Assembly: GCA_036558125.1 (NCBI GenBank)
Contig: DATBGE010000132.1
Coordinates: forward strand, 5,744 to 69,743
Source of the DNA: DATBGE01 sp036558125
GTDB taxonomy: Bacteria; Gemmatimonadota; Gemmatimonadetes; Gemmatimonadales; GWC2-71-9
Length of the DNA: 64,000 nt
Direction: 5' to 3'
Both the position numbers and the translations under genes were made by a program. Shown piece by piece: positions 54,941 through 63,754 of this stretch. The notes under the pieces were generated by a model, which worked only from the letters and a program-made list of their open reading frames with translations, did no database searches and was not told the origin of the DNA. Within the stretch, counting starts at the first letter, position 1. Every line of letters starts with the position of its first letter.

Positions 54941-57187
54941 ATGTCGGTTCCGCTTCTCGCAGCAATCCAGATCCTGTCGGCCACACAAGCCGCGCCTCCT
55001 TCGGTTGTGGGAGTAGTGCGTGATGGCGGCACCGGTGTGCCTCTCGCCGGGGCGGTCGTCGTCCTGACCGACCTCGACCGCGATACGATTACCGCCGCCG
55101 ATGGGCGTTACCTCCTCTCCGATGTTCCCTCAGGCCCGCAACACCTCCTCATCCGCTTCATGGGCTACACCCCGCGCACCCTTCAGGTGCTGGTCCCCTC
55201 GGATGGTGAGTTGGAGATCAACATCGCGCTGGATCCGGAACCGGTCCGGCTTCCGGTAATCGAGGTGCGGGTCCCCGTCGCCACCGGCGGCATGCGTCCC
55301 GGGGAAACCCGTGATTCCCCCGATCCCGCCGTCTCCGCTGCGGCAATGTGGACCAGTCCGCTACTCGCGGAGCCCGATGCATTCCAGGCGCTGGCGGGTA
55401 GTCAGGTCAGCATCGAGCCGGAATCACCGGACGGCATTCATGTCCGGGGCAGCGCATCGGATCAGACCGCCTACATGCTGGACGGAGTTCCGATCTTCAA
55501 TCCCTACCACGCGGCGGGGCTTTTCAGCGCGTGGAATCCCGACGCGCTTTCCCAGCTGAGCCTGGAAGGAGCCAACCCGGCTCCCGACTATCCCGCGACT
55601 CTTTCCGGGACGGTGTCGGGATGGACCCGGTCTCCCGGTCCCCGTCTCGAAACCCGCGGGAGCACCACGACGACCCAGGCTCGGGTCACGTTGGATGGTC
55701 CCCTGGGTCGGACCGGCATCGGCTTCCTGTTGAGCGTGCGATCGGGGCTTCCCATGCTGGTAGCACCGAACGACCCGACCTATCTCGGTGCGAGCACTCA
55801 CGATTGGCTGGGCAAGGTGCAGATGCCGGCGCTGGGCGGCGGGCTCCGTCTCCTTGGATACTCGAACCAGAATGCGATCGATGCCGCCGCCTCGGCGAGC
55901 CAGCCGGGAGTCGGCCGTAACCTGTTCCGCTGGAAGAGCCGCTCGTTCGGGGCCGAGTGGCAACGAACATTCTCCCAGACCAATCTCAGGCTGCAGGCTT
56001 GGAGTGCCGAAGGAACAGCGGGCTCTGCATGGAACGCGCGTATCGGGCCGGTCGAGTTGAGCAATCACCGCCATGATCTCGGTTTGCTCGCGGAGGTAGA
56101 CCGGCCGAGAGCGGGAGGAAACAGTTTGCTCGGTATGCGGCTGGAGCGGATCCACACCTCCTACCAACTGCAATCGGATTCCGATCAGCCGATCTACAGC
56201 CCCAGTGCCACGACGCCGGTCGTTACTCTGTTCGGCGAGGAGCAGGTCGCCTTCGGATCGCGGGCGACGCTCGAGGTCGGAGCCTCCCTGGCAGCCTCCA
56301 CCGGCGGTCCGCGACTGGGTCCCAGGGCTGAAATACGCTGGTCTCCGGCTTCGCGCCTTACACTCACCGGCAGCTATATCCGCGCTCACCAATTTGCCCA
56401 GTCGCTGCGCAACGCCGAGTCGGTTGTTGGCAACGTGTTTCCGGCGGATCTATATCTGGGAGCGGGCACCGCAGGCGTGCCGGTGGCACAGAGCGATCAG
56501 GGCGTCCTGGCGCTGGACTACCGCCCGGCACCCGGAGTCAAACTCCGGGCACAGGCATACGCGAGACGGGAAACGGGATTGCTACTGATTGCCCCGAGCG
56601 ACGGAGAGCCCTTCACGACCGGGAGCTTTACCGTTGGATCCGGCGAGTCACAGGGACTGTCGCTGGACGCGGCTGTCACTTCATCCCGATTCGGCATCGT
56701 CGCCAGCTACGCGTTACAGCGAGTCCGTCTCAGCTACAATGGCGCGAGCTACATCCCCGATCTCGCGGCGACCCACCAGCTGCAAGGCGGCGTGACCTTC
56801 CTCCCAATTCACAGTCTTTCGCTCCGACTTGGCGGAACTGCTCTGTTCGGCCGCCGCACCACTACCATCGCGAGCGGGTTCGAGTGGGAAGCCTGCAATC
56901 TCACCGATCGCGGCTGTGAGTTCGCCGGCAGTCCCTACTACGGCGGAGAACCGCTCGGAGCAGTTCAGCTTCCTACCTATCTGCGGGCAGATTTCAGCGC
57001 CCGGCAACACTGGTCGTTCACGATGGGAGGGCGTCAGGTCGAGATGGCTGTCTTCGGCACCTTCACCAATCTTTTCGGGCGGACCAACGTCCTGACTTAT
57101 GCGCGGGATCCCTCGACCGGACGGCCGGTTGCGGTCGAGATGCGCCCCCGTTCTCCCCTCGTGCTCGGACTCGACTGGCGTTTTTGA
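54941..57187 (+). CDS. TonB-dependent receptor with carboxypeptidase-regulatory-like domain
   Basis: Protein of 748 aa. N-terminal signal SVPLLAAIQILSATQAAP, then a CarboxypepD_reg-like module VVGVVRDGGTGVPLAGAVVV and LLIRFMGYTPRTLQVLV. The plug includes DGIHVRGSASDQTAYMLDGV and PIFNPYHAAGLFSAWNPD. The remaining residues form beta strands of the barrel, ending LVLGLDWRF with a terminal Phe as in outer-membrane proteins. Ligand unknown. The sigma factor gene starts 60 bases downstream. Confidence 0.92.
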   Translation: MSVPLLAAIQILSATQAAPPSVVGVVRDGGTGVPLAGAVVVLTDLDRDTITAADGRYLLSDVPSGPQHLLIRFMGYTPRTLQVLVPSDGELEINIALDPEPVRLPVIEVRVPVATGGMRPGETRDSPDPAVSAAAMWTSPLLAEPDAFQALAGSQVSIEPESPDGIHVRGSASDQTAYMLDGVPIFNPYHAAGLFSAWNPDALSQLSLEGANPAPDYPATLSGTVSGWTRSPGPRLETRGSTTTTQARVTLDGPLGRTGIGFLLSVRSGLPMLVAPNDPTYLGASTHDWLGKVQMPALGGGLRLLGYSNQNAIDAAASASQPGVGRNLFRWKSRSFGAEWQRTFSQTNLRLQAWSAEGTAGSAWNARIGPVELSNHRHDLGLLAEVDRPRAGGNSLLGMRLERIHTSYQLQSDSDQPIYSPSATTPVVTLFGEEQVAFGSRATLEVGASLAASTGGPRLGPRAEIRWSPASRLTLTGSYIRAHQFAQSLRNAESVVGNVFPADLYLGAGTAGVPVAQSDQGVLALDYRPAPGVKLRAQAYARRETGLLLIAPSDGEPFTTGSFTVGSGESQGLSLDAAVTSSRFGIVASYALQRVRLSYNGASYIPDLAATHQLQGGVTFLPIHSLSLRLGGTALFGRRTTTIASGFEWEACNLTDRGCEFAGSPYYGGEPLGAVQLPTYLRADFSARQHWSFTMGGRQVEMAVFGTFTNLFGRTNVLTYARDPSTGRPVAVEMRPRSPLVLGLDWRF

Positions 57188-57206
57188 GCGCCGGCCGGTC
57201 GTTCCG

Positions 57207-57234
57207 TGTCACAAATCCCCCGCCGTTTGGTTCC
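57207..57234 (+). promoter_or_regulatory. Predicted ECF-type promoter of the sigma/anti-sigma operon
   Basis: TGTC-N2-AAA at 57207-57215 and TTGGTTCC at 57227-57234 recur with identical spacing at 58576-58603, upstream of the lipoprotein gene after the anti-sigma gene. An ECF factor that activates its own operon and a nearby gene would show exactly this. The assignment to -35 and -10 elements is inference. Confidence 0.5.
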
Positions 57235-57247
57235 TTTAGCTGGAACC

Positions 57248-57826
57248 ATGCATGGTCAAATCTTGGTAGCGCTGCGCGCCGGGATGCCGGCCGATTCTTC
57301 CCGGGTTGAAGTGCGGACGGGAACTCGAGCGCAATTCCACGACCGGTACGTGGTCCTGTTCGAGTCCCACTTCAACCGGTTGTTTCGCTATTTCGACCGC
57401 CTGTCGGGTGAGCCAGACCTGGCAGCCGACATCGCGCAGGAGGCGTTCATCAAGCTTTATGAACGGCAGGCAATGCCCGATCGCCCCGAGGCGTGGCTCA
57501 TCAGTGTCGCCATGAACCTGTTTCGCAATTCCCGGTCTACCGGGGCCCGGCGTCGTCAGCTGCTGTCCGTGGAACGGGGCGAGAGAGTGTACTCCGATCA
57601 GCCGCCCTCTCCCGAGCAGGCGGCCATCGGGAAGGAATCGCAATCACGAGTGCGAGCGGTGATTGATCGGATGCCGGAGCGGGAGCGGGAACTTCTCCTG
57701 CTTCAAGCCGAGGGTTACAGCTATCGCGACATGGCGGACGCGCTCGATCTCAACGAGGCGAGTGTCGGTACTCTCCTGGCGCGCGCCCGCCAGCTCTTTC
57801 GCGCGGCGTATGAGGAGGCTCCATGA
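57248..57826 (+). CDS. ECF-type RNA polymerase sigma factor
   Basis: Protein of 192 aa from ATG 57248; a GTG at 57206 is in frame but lies in the promoter-like motif and has no ribosome-binding site, and ATG 57281 is also possible. Sigma region 2: LFESHFNRLFRYFDRLSGEP, then DLAADIAQEAFIKLYERQ. Region 4: LLLLQAEGYSYRDMADALDL, then NEASVGTLLARARQLF. It directs core RNA polymerase to a stress or envelope regulon. Overlaps its anti-sigma gene by 4 bases. Confidence 0.92.
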   Translation: MHGQILVALRAGMPADSSRVEVRTGTRAQFHDRYVVLFESHFNRLFRYFDRLSGEPDLAADIAQEAFIKLYERQAMPDRPEAWLISVAMNLFRNSRSTGARRRQLLSVERGERVYSDQPPSPEQAAIGKESQSRVRAVIDRMPERERELLLLQAEGYSYRDMADALDLNEASVGTLLARARQLFRAAYEEAP

Positions 57827-58563
57827 ACCATCTCGACGTCGAACAGGTTGAACGATTGCTGGATGGTGAAATGCTCACCACGGCCGATCGTTGGGCGCGA
57901 GTCCACGTGGCGGAATGTGGAGATTGCCGGGAGCGTCTTACCCTGGCGGAGAGAGAAGCCGCCGAGATCAGAAGCCTGCTGACCCAGGCCGACCACGAGC
58001 CTCCGAAGGTCAACGCGCTCCAGCTCGCTGCCCGGGCCCGGGTTCGTCGCAGCGGCTGGCAGAAGTGGGCAGCGGGAATCCTTCTCGTGATCGGTTCCGC
58101 CGGCATTCTGTACGCGGCGCCGGGGTCGCCGCTTCGCGGCTGGCTGGCCGCGGCCGCCCGCTGGATTGGCCATGAGGAGGTCACACCGCAGCCAGCCGAA
58201 TCCGCCACGACACCCGCGAGTGTAGCGGGCATCGCCGTCATTCCGGGGGAGAGCCTCGTCATCCTCTTTGAGGAGCCTCAGCCTGAGGGACGAGCCCGGA
58301 TAACGCTCGGCTCCGGAACCGAGGTCGTAGTCCGCGCCCCGGCTGGTTCCGCCACATTCACCTCGCAGGCATCCCGGCTCGTGATCGGCAACCACGGAGC
58401 GGCTTCCACCTATGAAATCGAAATACCGCTTACGGCGCCGAGAGTTGAAGTCCTGGTGGATGGTGGGCGGATTTTCCTGAAACAAGGTCAGGCTATCACC
58501 ATAAGCGATTCGAGTGGGGGCGCCGGACCCTACTTGCTGCCTTTGACGGGCCGGAAGCCATAA
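57823..58563 (+). CDS. Membrane-anchored zinc-finger anti-sigma factor
   Basis: Protein of 246 aa. H28-x3-C32-x2-C35 (HVAECGDC) is the anti-sigma zinc-finger pattern. One membrane helix (WAAGILLVIGSAGILYAAPG) follows at about residues 75-95, then a beta-rich extracytoplasmic domain of ~150 residues (ARITLGSGTEVVVRAPAGSA and VEVLVDGGRIFLKQGQAITI). It should hold the sigma factor at the membrane until a signal releases it. Confidence 0.88.
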   Translation: MNHLDVEQVERLLDGEMLTTADRWARVHVAECGDCRERLTLAEREAAEIRSLLTQADHEPPKVNALQLAARARVRRSGWQKWAAGILLVIGSAGILYAAPGSPLRGWLAAAARWIGHEEVTPQPAESATTPASVAGIAVIPGESLVILFEEPQPEGRARITLGSGTEVVVRAPAGSATFTSQASRLVIGNHGAASTYEIEIPLTAPRVEVLVDGGRIFLKQGQAITISDSSGGAGPYLLPLTGRKP

Positions 58564-58575
58564 CGGAACCTGCCC

Positions 58576-58603
58576 TGTCCTAAACCAGCCCTTCGTTGGT
58601 TCC
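58576..58603 (+). promoter_or_regulatory. Second copy of the ECF-type promoter motif
   Basis: TGTC-N2-AAA (58576-58584) and TTGGTTCC (58596-58603), the same bases with the same spacing as at 57207-57234. It lies in the 84-base gap after the anti-sigma gene and 44 bases before the lipoprotein ATG at 58648, so that gene is a candidate regulon member. Confidence 0.5.
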
Positions 58604-58647
58604 ATGGTCAGGTGACACCCGGACCACGATTCAACGACGGAGGAGAC

Positions 58648-59343
58648 ATGAACCGACCTTTGACCGCTTGCGGGGCCCCGATAGCCATGCTTCTGGCTAT
58701 TGCTTCGTCCTGTAGCAGCTCATCCACCGAGCCTCAATACAATCCGACCATCCCCAACGATCTGTCCGCCACGGTGGATAATCCGCTTTTTCCACTCGTG
58801 CCTGGGACCGTCTGGCAATACGAGAGCCGCAATGGGGAGACGAATAGAGTGGAGGTGATGGCAGCCACGCGGGTGGTGAATGGGGTCGATTCGCGGGAGG
58901 TGCACGACCAGGTCTTCGTCAACGGCGACCTGACCGAAGACACCTATGACTGGTACGCGCAGGACGGGACAGGGGCGGTCTGGTACCTCGGCGAGGACAG
59001 CAAGGAACTGGACCACGGCACGGTTGTTACCACCCAAGGCTCGTGGGAATGGGGTGTGGACGGCGCGCTCCCTGGCATCCTCATGCCTGCCGACCCCGCG
59101 TCACAGGTGGGAGTCGGCTACCGCCAGGAATATTTGAAAGGAGTGGCGGAGGATTGGGGCAGGGTGATGAAGCTCGACCAGAGCGTGACCGTCCCGTTTG
59201 GGACCTTCACCGGTTGCATCGTGACGGACGACTGGAATGCGCTGGAGAGCGGGATGGAGCACAAGACCTACTGCCCCAATGTCGGCATCGTACTGGAAAC
59301 GTCTCCCAGCGAAAGAAGCGAACTGGTAGACCTTACGCCTTAG
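58648..59343 (+). CDS. Lipoprotein of unknown function, candidate ECF regulon member
   Basis: Protein of 231 aa with GGAGGAG before ATG 58648. Signal MNRPLTACGAPIAMLLAIAS leads to a Cys in ASSCSSSS. The mature part is beta-rich: PLVPGTVWQYESRNGETNRV, AVWYLGEDSKELDHGTVVTT and GTFTGCIVTDDWNALESG. No family known. Expression with the sigma/anti-sigma pair is inferred from the shared promoter motif. Confidence 0.7.
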   Translation: MNRPLTACGAPIAMLLAIASSCSSSSTEPQYNPTIPNDLSATVDNPLFPLVPGTVWQYESRNGETNRVEVMAATRVVNGVDSREVHDQVFVNGDLTEDTYDWYAQDGTGAVWYLGEDSKELDHGTVVTTQGSWEWGVDGALPGILMPADPASQVGVGYRQEYLKGVAEDWGRVMKLDQSVTVPFGTFTGCIVTDDWNALESGMEHKTYCPNVGIVLETSPSERSELVDLTP

Positions 59344-59364
59344 CCGGAGAGCCAGGACGAGACG

Positions 59365-60003
59365 TTACGCGGCGCCGCCGTTCCGCACGATGAAACAGCA
59401 GCGTTGCCGCTGATATTCCTCGCAGCATTTTGTGACCGGCCTGCCGACGAACTCGGTCAGCAGGCTCTCGAGCGCACTGCAGGCCTCGGGGTGTTCAGCG
59501 GTCGCAGCCGCTATGGGGCAGCCGTATCCCCGAATCACATACTGCCCTCCCTCCTCGGCGACCTCGGTTGTACCCCCGAGGTCGTTAAGGAAGTCGCTCG
59601 CCGCAATCGCTCGCTCCCGCAGCGTCCCCTGCCCAGTCACGTGACCCGCCATCAGACCCCGTCCCACTTCTCGCAGAATCGCATCAAACTCCTGGCCGGG
59701 GATTCGATTCGCCAGCACGTGAAGCAGCTGAGTCAGAATGGGCACGTAGGCTTTGGACAGCAGTAGCTCCGCCTCGGTGGTCACGCCGTAAGTCCGCGCC
59801 GGCTTGCTCACTCCCCGCACCACCCCGCGTTGTTCGATCGCCCCGTCCTGCTGCAGGGTCGCCAGGTGGGCCCGGATCGCAGTTCGGGTCACCCCGATCG
59901 CGGCAGCCAGCTCATCGATTGTCATGGCTTTGCGCCGCAACAGCTCGATGATCTGTCCCGAGGTTCCGCGAGTCAAACGACGCTGCACCTTGAACTTGCC
60001 CAA
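59365..60003 (-). CDS. SufR/ArsR-type HTH regulator with C-terminal cysteines
   Basis: Protein of 212 aa. The N-terminal winged helix reads IIELLRRKAMTIDELAAAIG and VTRTAIRAHLATLQQDGAIE. The C-terminal part has GYGCPIAAATAEHPEACSAL and, after VGRPV, TKCCEEYQRQRCCFIV. This C-x(n)-C-x(n)-C-C pattern matches the Fe-S-cluster-binding SufR-like group of DeoR/ArsR regulators. It would sense iron-sulphur status or NO/redox. Divergent from the cytochrome gene across an AT-rich region with a dyad. Confidence 0.85.
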   Translation of the reverse strand: MGKFKVQRRLTRGTSGQIIELLRRKAMTIDELAAAIGVTRTAIRAHLATLQQDGAIEQRGVVRGVSKPARTYGVTTEAELLLSKAYVPILTQLLHVLANRIPGQEFDAILREVGRGLMAGHVTGQGTLRERAIAASDFLNDLGGTTEVAEEGGQYVIRGYGCPIAAATAEHPEACSALESLLTEFVGRPVTKCCEEYQRQRCCFIVRNGGAA

Positions 60004-60037
60004 CCGTCCTCCCTTCCCAGGAGTGGGTCTGGTAATC

Positions 60038-60062
60038 AGAGATATTGCTAATTTATATGTCT
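60038..60062. promoter_or_regulatory. AT-rich dyad between the regulator and the cytochrome gene
   Basis: AGAGATAT and ATATGTCT, 7 of 8 positions paired, separated by TGCTAATTT. It lies in the 162-base divergent promoter region, which is markedly AT-rich compared with the rest of the window. A binding site for the divergently encoded SufR-like regulator is the simplest reading. Confidence 0.4.
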
Positions 60063-60165
60063 TTTCTTACGTTAATCTGAGGCGACTTTGGATAGTGCTG
60101 TAGCACAAGGACTTATAGAAGCGTCGTCGCCCCTCACCACCGCCTAGGAAATGCGAGGTTCATGC

Positions 60166-61383
60166 ATGACAAAGGCAATTCAATCGCCTGCAGGTCTGGT
60201 GATCAATCATAGCATCGGATGGGCTCTCCTACTGGGAACCGGCATCACGCTCGCCGCCTGTGGGGCCAAATCTCCCGGAGGTACTGATTCCGACCCCTTC
60301 GCCACAGTCGCCGGACAATCTGGCGAGGGCTTCCGCGACGGTCGCCACATCTTTCGCTTTGACACCTACGGCGACGAACAATTCTGGACCGATACACTCG
60401 GTCTCAACCAGATCGTAGAACAGAGCGTTGATCCGACCACGGCGCTCAGCGTCGGCCTCAAGGTGGATGCCTCGGTGTTGCCCGACGGAATTCTCCAGAG
60501 AGTGGATCTCAAGAGTCCCGCCACGACCGTGGCGTTGCTGAAACTGAATGCGGTCGTCGGCATCCAGGCGACTGTTGACGAACAGAATCACATCACCAAA
60601 CTCGGCATTACCTGCGCCTTCTGTCACTCGACGGTGGACAACTCACTGGCGCCAGGTATCGGTCGCCGGCTGGATGGCTGGCCCAACAGCGACCTGAACG
60701 TGGGCGCCATCGTCGCACTCTCACCCGTCGTGACGCCGGCGCAGAAAGCGGTGTTCCTGTCGTGGGGTCCGGGAAAATATGATCCGCGCTTCAACATCGA
60801 CGGCAAGAACACACCGCTGGTCATCCCACCCGCGTATGGCTTGGCGAAGGTCAAGAACGAAACCTACACCGCGGAGGGACCGATCTCGTACTGGAATGCC
60901 TATGTCGCCGTGACTCAGATGCACGGCCACGGGAATTTCACCGATCCCCGCCTGGGCATCTCGATCACTCAGGAGCCCGATCTGGTTACCTCGAAGTTGC
61001 CGGCACTGCGGGAGTATCAGCACAGCCTTCCGGTCCCCGCGGTTGAGGCCGGCAGCTTCAACCCGGTCATGGCGGAGCGGGGCAAGACCATCTTCAATCG
61101 CTCATGCGCCAGTTGTCACGTCGGTGGATCGGGCACCGACAATAACAGTGGTGTCCTGCACGCTCCGTCGGAGACTGGGATGGATCCGGGATATGCCCTG
61201 AGAACAACGAGTCAGGCTTATCGCACGACGCCGCTCAGGGGATTGGTGCACCACCCACCGTATTTCCACGATGGCAGCGCCGCGAACCTCGCCGATGTCG
61301 TGGCCCACTACAACCGGGTGCTCAACCTGGGATTGAATGCGGATAAGCAACGTCAACTGGTAGAGTATCTCAAGACCCTTTAA
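60166..61383 (+). CDS. Di-haem cytochrome c lipoprotein
   Basis: Protein of 405 aa. Signal ending in LAAC (lipidated Cys32). Two haem motifs: CAFCH (150-154) and CASCH (314-318). Between them a beta-rich domain contains YDPRFNIDGKNTPLVIPPAY, and HPPYFHDGSAANLADVVAHY follows the second haem with a possible axial Met/His region. The layout resembles cytochrome c peroxidase-like or di-haem oxidoreductase family proteins without being a standard MauG/CCP. Probably exported electron-transfer or peroxide-handling protein. Confidence 0.85.
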   Translation: MTKAIQSPAGLVINHSIGWALLLGTGITLAACGAKSPGGTDSDPFATVAGQSGEGFRDGRHIFRFDTYGDEQFWTDTLGLNQIVEQSVDPTTALSVGLKVDASVLPDGILQRVDLKSPATTVALLKLNAVVGIQATVDEQNHITKLGITCAFCHSTVDNSLAPGIGRRLDGWPNSDLNVGAIVALSPVVTPAQKAVFLSWGPGKYDPRFNIDGKNTPLVIPPAYGLAKVKNETYTAEGPISYWNAYVAVTQMHGHGNFTDPRLGISITQEPDLVTSKLPALREYQHSLPVPAVEAGSFNPVMAERGKTIFNRSCASCHVGGSGTDNNSGVLHAPSETGMDPGYALRTTSQAYRTTPLRGLVHHPPYFHDGSAANLADVVAHYNRVLNLGLNADKQRQLVEYLKTL

Positions 61384-61431
61384 GTGAGTCGGTCGGGACG
61401 GTCGAGCCGAACACGGCGGTCAGAACGGACC

Positions 61432-61467
61432 TTGACCGCCCCGTCCGCCCTGTCCGCCTCGACCGCC
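61432..61467. repeat. Nonamer tandem array, reverse copy of the GGCGGACA family
   Basis: Four back-to-back 9-mers TTGACCGCC, CCGTCCGCC, CTGTCCGCC, TCGACCGCC. These are the complement of GGCGGTCA/GGCGGACA units like those at 27191-27235. A looser left arm (CGGTCGGGACGGTCGAG around 61390) can pair with it. The array lies between the convergent cytochrome stop (61383) and msrA stop (61475). Confidence 0.8.
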
Positions 61468-61474
61468 TTGACTC

Positions 61475-62080
61475 CTACTTCCACAACGCCGGATAATCCC
61501 GCTTCAACTGCTCCACCTTGGGGGCGTCGTTGATCTTGATATAGGGCTGGTCGGGGTGGTGCTCGGAATAATCCTGCTGGTCGGCCGGCGCCTCCTTGAA
61601 ACTCTTGAGCGGTACCACTTCAGTCACGATCGGTCGAGAGAACGTCTTGGCCGAATCCAGGTGCGCCAGATAGGCGACGGCCTTCTGGTGCTGCTCTTCA
61701 TCCTGGTAGAAGATCGTGGACCGGTATTGCGGACCGACGTCCGGCCCCTGGCGGTCCAGTTGGGTCGGGTCGTGGACCACGGTGAAGAAAAGCTCGAGCA
61801 ACTGGTCGTAGCTGACCTGAGACGGGTCGTAGGTCACCCGCACCGACTCGGCATACCCGCTGTGGCCCGGCCGTAGTTGCGCGGGGGGATCAGGGTCTTT
61901 GCCGGTGGCAAACCCGGCGACGGCCGACTTGACCCCTTTCACGTGGTCGTAGACCGCTTCGACACCCCAGTAGCATCCACCGGCAAAGATCGCGGTCTTC
62001 TTGTCTGCGGCAGGACGGGGCGGGTGGGACAGCCAGGCGGTGGAAAGACTCACCAGCAGCACGGTGCTGATCCAGTTCAT
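61475..62080 (-). CDS. msrA: Exported peptide methionine sulfoxide reductase A
   Basis: Protein of 201 aa. Signal-like N-terminus MNWISTVLLVSLSTAWLSHP. AIFAGGCYWGVEAVYDHVKG holds catalytic Cys36 (GCYW instead of the more common GCFW), then HSGYAESVRVTYDPSQVSYD, DVGPQYRSTIFY and the C-terminal QDYSEHHPDQPYIKIN. It reduces methionine-S-sulfoxide in proteins; here probably periplasmic. Confidence 0.95.
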   Translation of the reverse strand: MNWISTVLLVSLSTAWLSHPPRPAADKKTAIFAGGCYWGVEAVYDHVKGVKSAVAGFATGKDPDPPAQLRPGHSGYAESVRVTYDPSQVSYDQLLELFFTVVHDPTQLDRQGPDVGPQYRSTIFYQDEEQHQKAVAYLAHLDSAKTFSRPIVTEVVPLKSFKEAPADQQDYSEHHPDQPYIKINDAPKVEQLKRDYPALWK

Positions 62081-62170
62081 GGCGCAACTCCAGCGAGGGT
62101 CCAGGCGAGAGCGGGGAGAAGCAACCTTTCTGACGCCGCTGCCCGAACGAGTGGCACAGCTCTGACCGGA

Positions 62171-62671
62171 CTATGACAGGCTCCGGGCCCGTACCTCCTC
62201 CGCGGTGAGTCCGTAGAGCGGCGGCCCGTGAATGCCGAGCATGGAAAGGAAGACGTAGATCTGCCCGCGATGGTGGATCTCATGCTCCACCATCGACCGA
62301 AGCCACTTCCACACTGTGATATCGGCTCCGCCCGGCGTCTGGCATTTCTTCTGGAGGTCGTTGGGTGAGAGTCCGCGAATCATTCCCACCGATTCGGCGT
62401 GCAACCGGTTCAGATAGGCAAAGACTTCGTCGTAGCCGTCGGCCAGCTCTCGGCCATGACCTGGATAGCGGGTCGGACGGAGCAGCGCATTCTCGGCGAA
62501 CATGAAGCGCTCGATGCCGGCGAGATGGCGGAGAATGTCGCCGAAGGAGAAGGCGCCTTCCTGATGGCGCCATTCGAGGCGGTCGCGTGGAATGCACGCA
62601 GCAACCCGGAGGGTGCGTTCGCGGATACGCTCGTAATACGCGAGGAAGGATTCTGCGTTGCTGATTTCCAC
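62171..62671 (-). CDS. DinB-family four-helix protein
   Basis: Protein of 166 aa with the DinB pattern: ESFLAYYERIRERTLRVAAC, FSFGDILRHLAGIERFMFAE with the first His, and WKWLRSMVEHEIHHRGQIYV with the further His ligands. DinB/YfiT-like proteins bind a metal and act as thiol transferases or are of unknown role. Confidence 0.88.
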   Translation of the reverse strand: MEISNAESFLAYYERIRERTLRVAACIPRDRLEWRHQEGAFSFGDILRHLAGIERFMFAENALLRPTRYPGHGRELADGYDEVFAYLNRLHAESVGMIRGLSPNDLQKKCQTPGGADITVWKWLRSMVEHEIHHRGQIYVFLSMLGIHGPPLYGLTAEEVRARSLS

Positions 62672-62703
62672 GATGTGGACTAACGAATGGCTATGGCAGG
62701 AAG

Positions 62704-63690
62704 CTAATGAATAGGGCGGTCCGTGGTGCCAACTGTCGAGTGCGGAGGCTCCGGTTCCCCAATCTTGAACGCTAGGCCCTGCTCGATCTGCATCGGAACC
62801 GGGCAGCCGGAGATTTGCGCTGGCTCGAACTTGGCGCTCAGGATCGACTCTACGGAGGCATCGATGAATTCTCGATACTCCGCCTCGACGGTCTGCACCG
62901 TCGACGGAATCACTCTGCCGTTCTCCCCGATTACGAACCGCAGGACCACGCGACCCGGTAGGCCAGCGGCCTTGGCGATCAGGGGATACTTCGGGGGCTC
63001 CGCCGATTTCAGCTGTGGCGGCACGTCAATCGAGAGCACGCGAACCTTGGCGCGCATCAGGGGCACCGCCATAGGCCATCGCTGTGGTGTGGAATAAACC
63101 CGAAGCTCTACCAGCCCGTCAGCGAAGGCCGGAGTTTTTGGTGGTGGCGACAGCTCGTGCGCGGAGTCGGCCTGGATCAGCGCTCTCGCGAGCGCTTCGT
63201 TGAGTTCCGGTGCCGTAGTGGCCGCGGCGATCGGTCTCTTGAGCCGCCCATGTGAGTCCAGCTTGAACTGAAGCCTTCCCCCCAGTCCGAAATCGTCCAT
63301 CGAAGGGTTCACTGACGCGTGCTTGGTCGGCATGTAGGCCAGAGTCAGCGCCTTGGGGGCAGAGAAGTGTTCGCCGATGGTTTGGGCATAGTACAAATAG
63401 GCCAGCCGGTCGAGCGAATCGGAAGACGACAGCAGGTCCGGCATCAGCGAAAAAGTCACCGTGATGGTGTCGGAGTGGGCCAGCGTGTCGAACGAGCACT
63501 GCTGGAAGGCCTCGACCCTCCCGGGCCGGAGCGCAACAATGAACAGGAGTCCGACCAGCCGAATCCCGCTCCTTCCTTCTCTGACCCTGCGATCTGCTCC
63601 TGCTCGACCATGATCTCCTGTCGAGCCCCGCGGGTGGGCGACGCGACCAACGCCTGCGCTCCCCGCCACGATTGAGCCCGGCGCGCTCAT
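62704..63690 (-). CDS. TonB C-terminal-domain protein
   Basis: Protein of 328 aa. An Arg/Gly-rich N-terminus precedes one helix IRLVGLLFIVALRPG. A middle domain contains KHASVNPSMDDFGLGGRLQF. The C-terminal TonB-like domain reads PPKYPLIAKAAGLPGRVVLR, then FVIGENGRVIPSTVQTVEAE and ILSAKFEPAQISGCPVPMQI. This domain usually contacts TonB-dependent receptors; without a proline-rich periplasmic arm it is atypical for a classical TonB. The N-terminal start is uncertain. Confidence 0.75.
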   Translation of the reverse strand: MSAPGSIVAGSAGVGRVAHPRGSTGDHGRAGADRRVREGRSGIRLVGLLFIVALRPGRVEAFQQCSFDTLAHSDTITVTFSLMPDLLSSSDSLDRLAYLYYAQTIGEHFSAPKALTLAYMPTKHASVNPSMDDFGLGGRLQFKLDSHGRLKRPIAAATTAPELNEALARALIQADSAHELSPPPKTPAFADGLVELRVYSTPQRWPMAVPLMRAKVRVLSIDVPPQLKSAEPPKYPLIAKAAGLPGRVVLRFVIGENGRVIPSTVQTVEAEYREFIDASVESILSAKFEPAQISGCPVPMQIEQGLAFKIGEPEPPHSTVGTTDRPIH

Positions 63691-63733
63691 ACGATTTAGA
63701 TCCGATTGTCAGAGTCGAGGAACAACCTATCAC

Positions 63734-63754
63734 AATTCCGAACCTTCGGGAATT
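63734..63754. promoter_or_regulatory. Interrupted palindrome in the divergent gap
   Basis: AATTCCGAA and TTCGGGAATT around CC, paired with one bulged base. It lies in the 218-base gap between the divergent TonB-domain gene (start 63690, -) and the membrane protein gene (start 63909, +), which holds no other gene. Possible operator. Confidence 0.3.
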
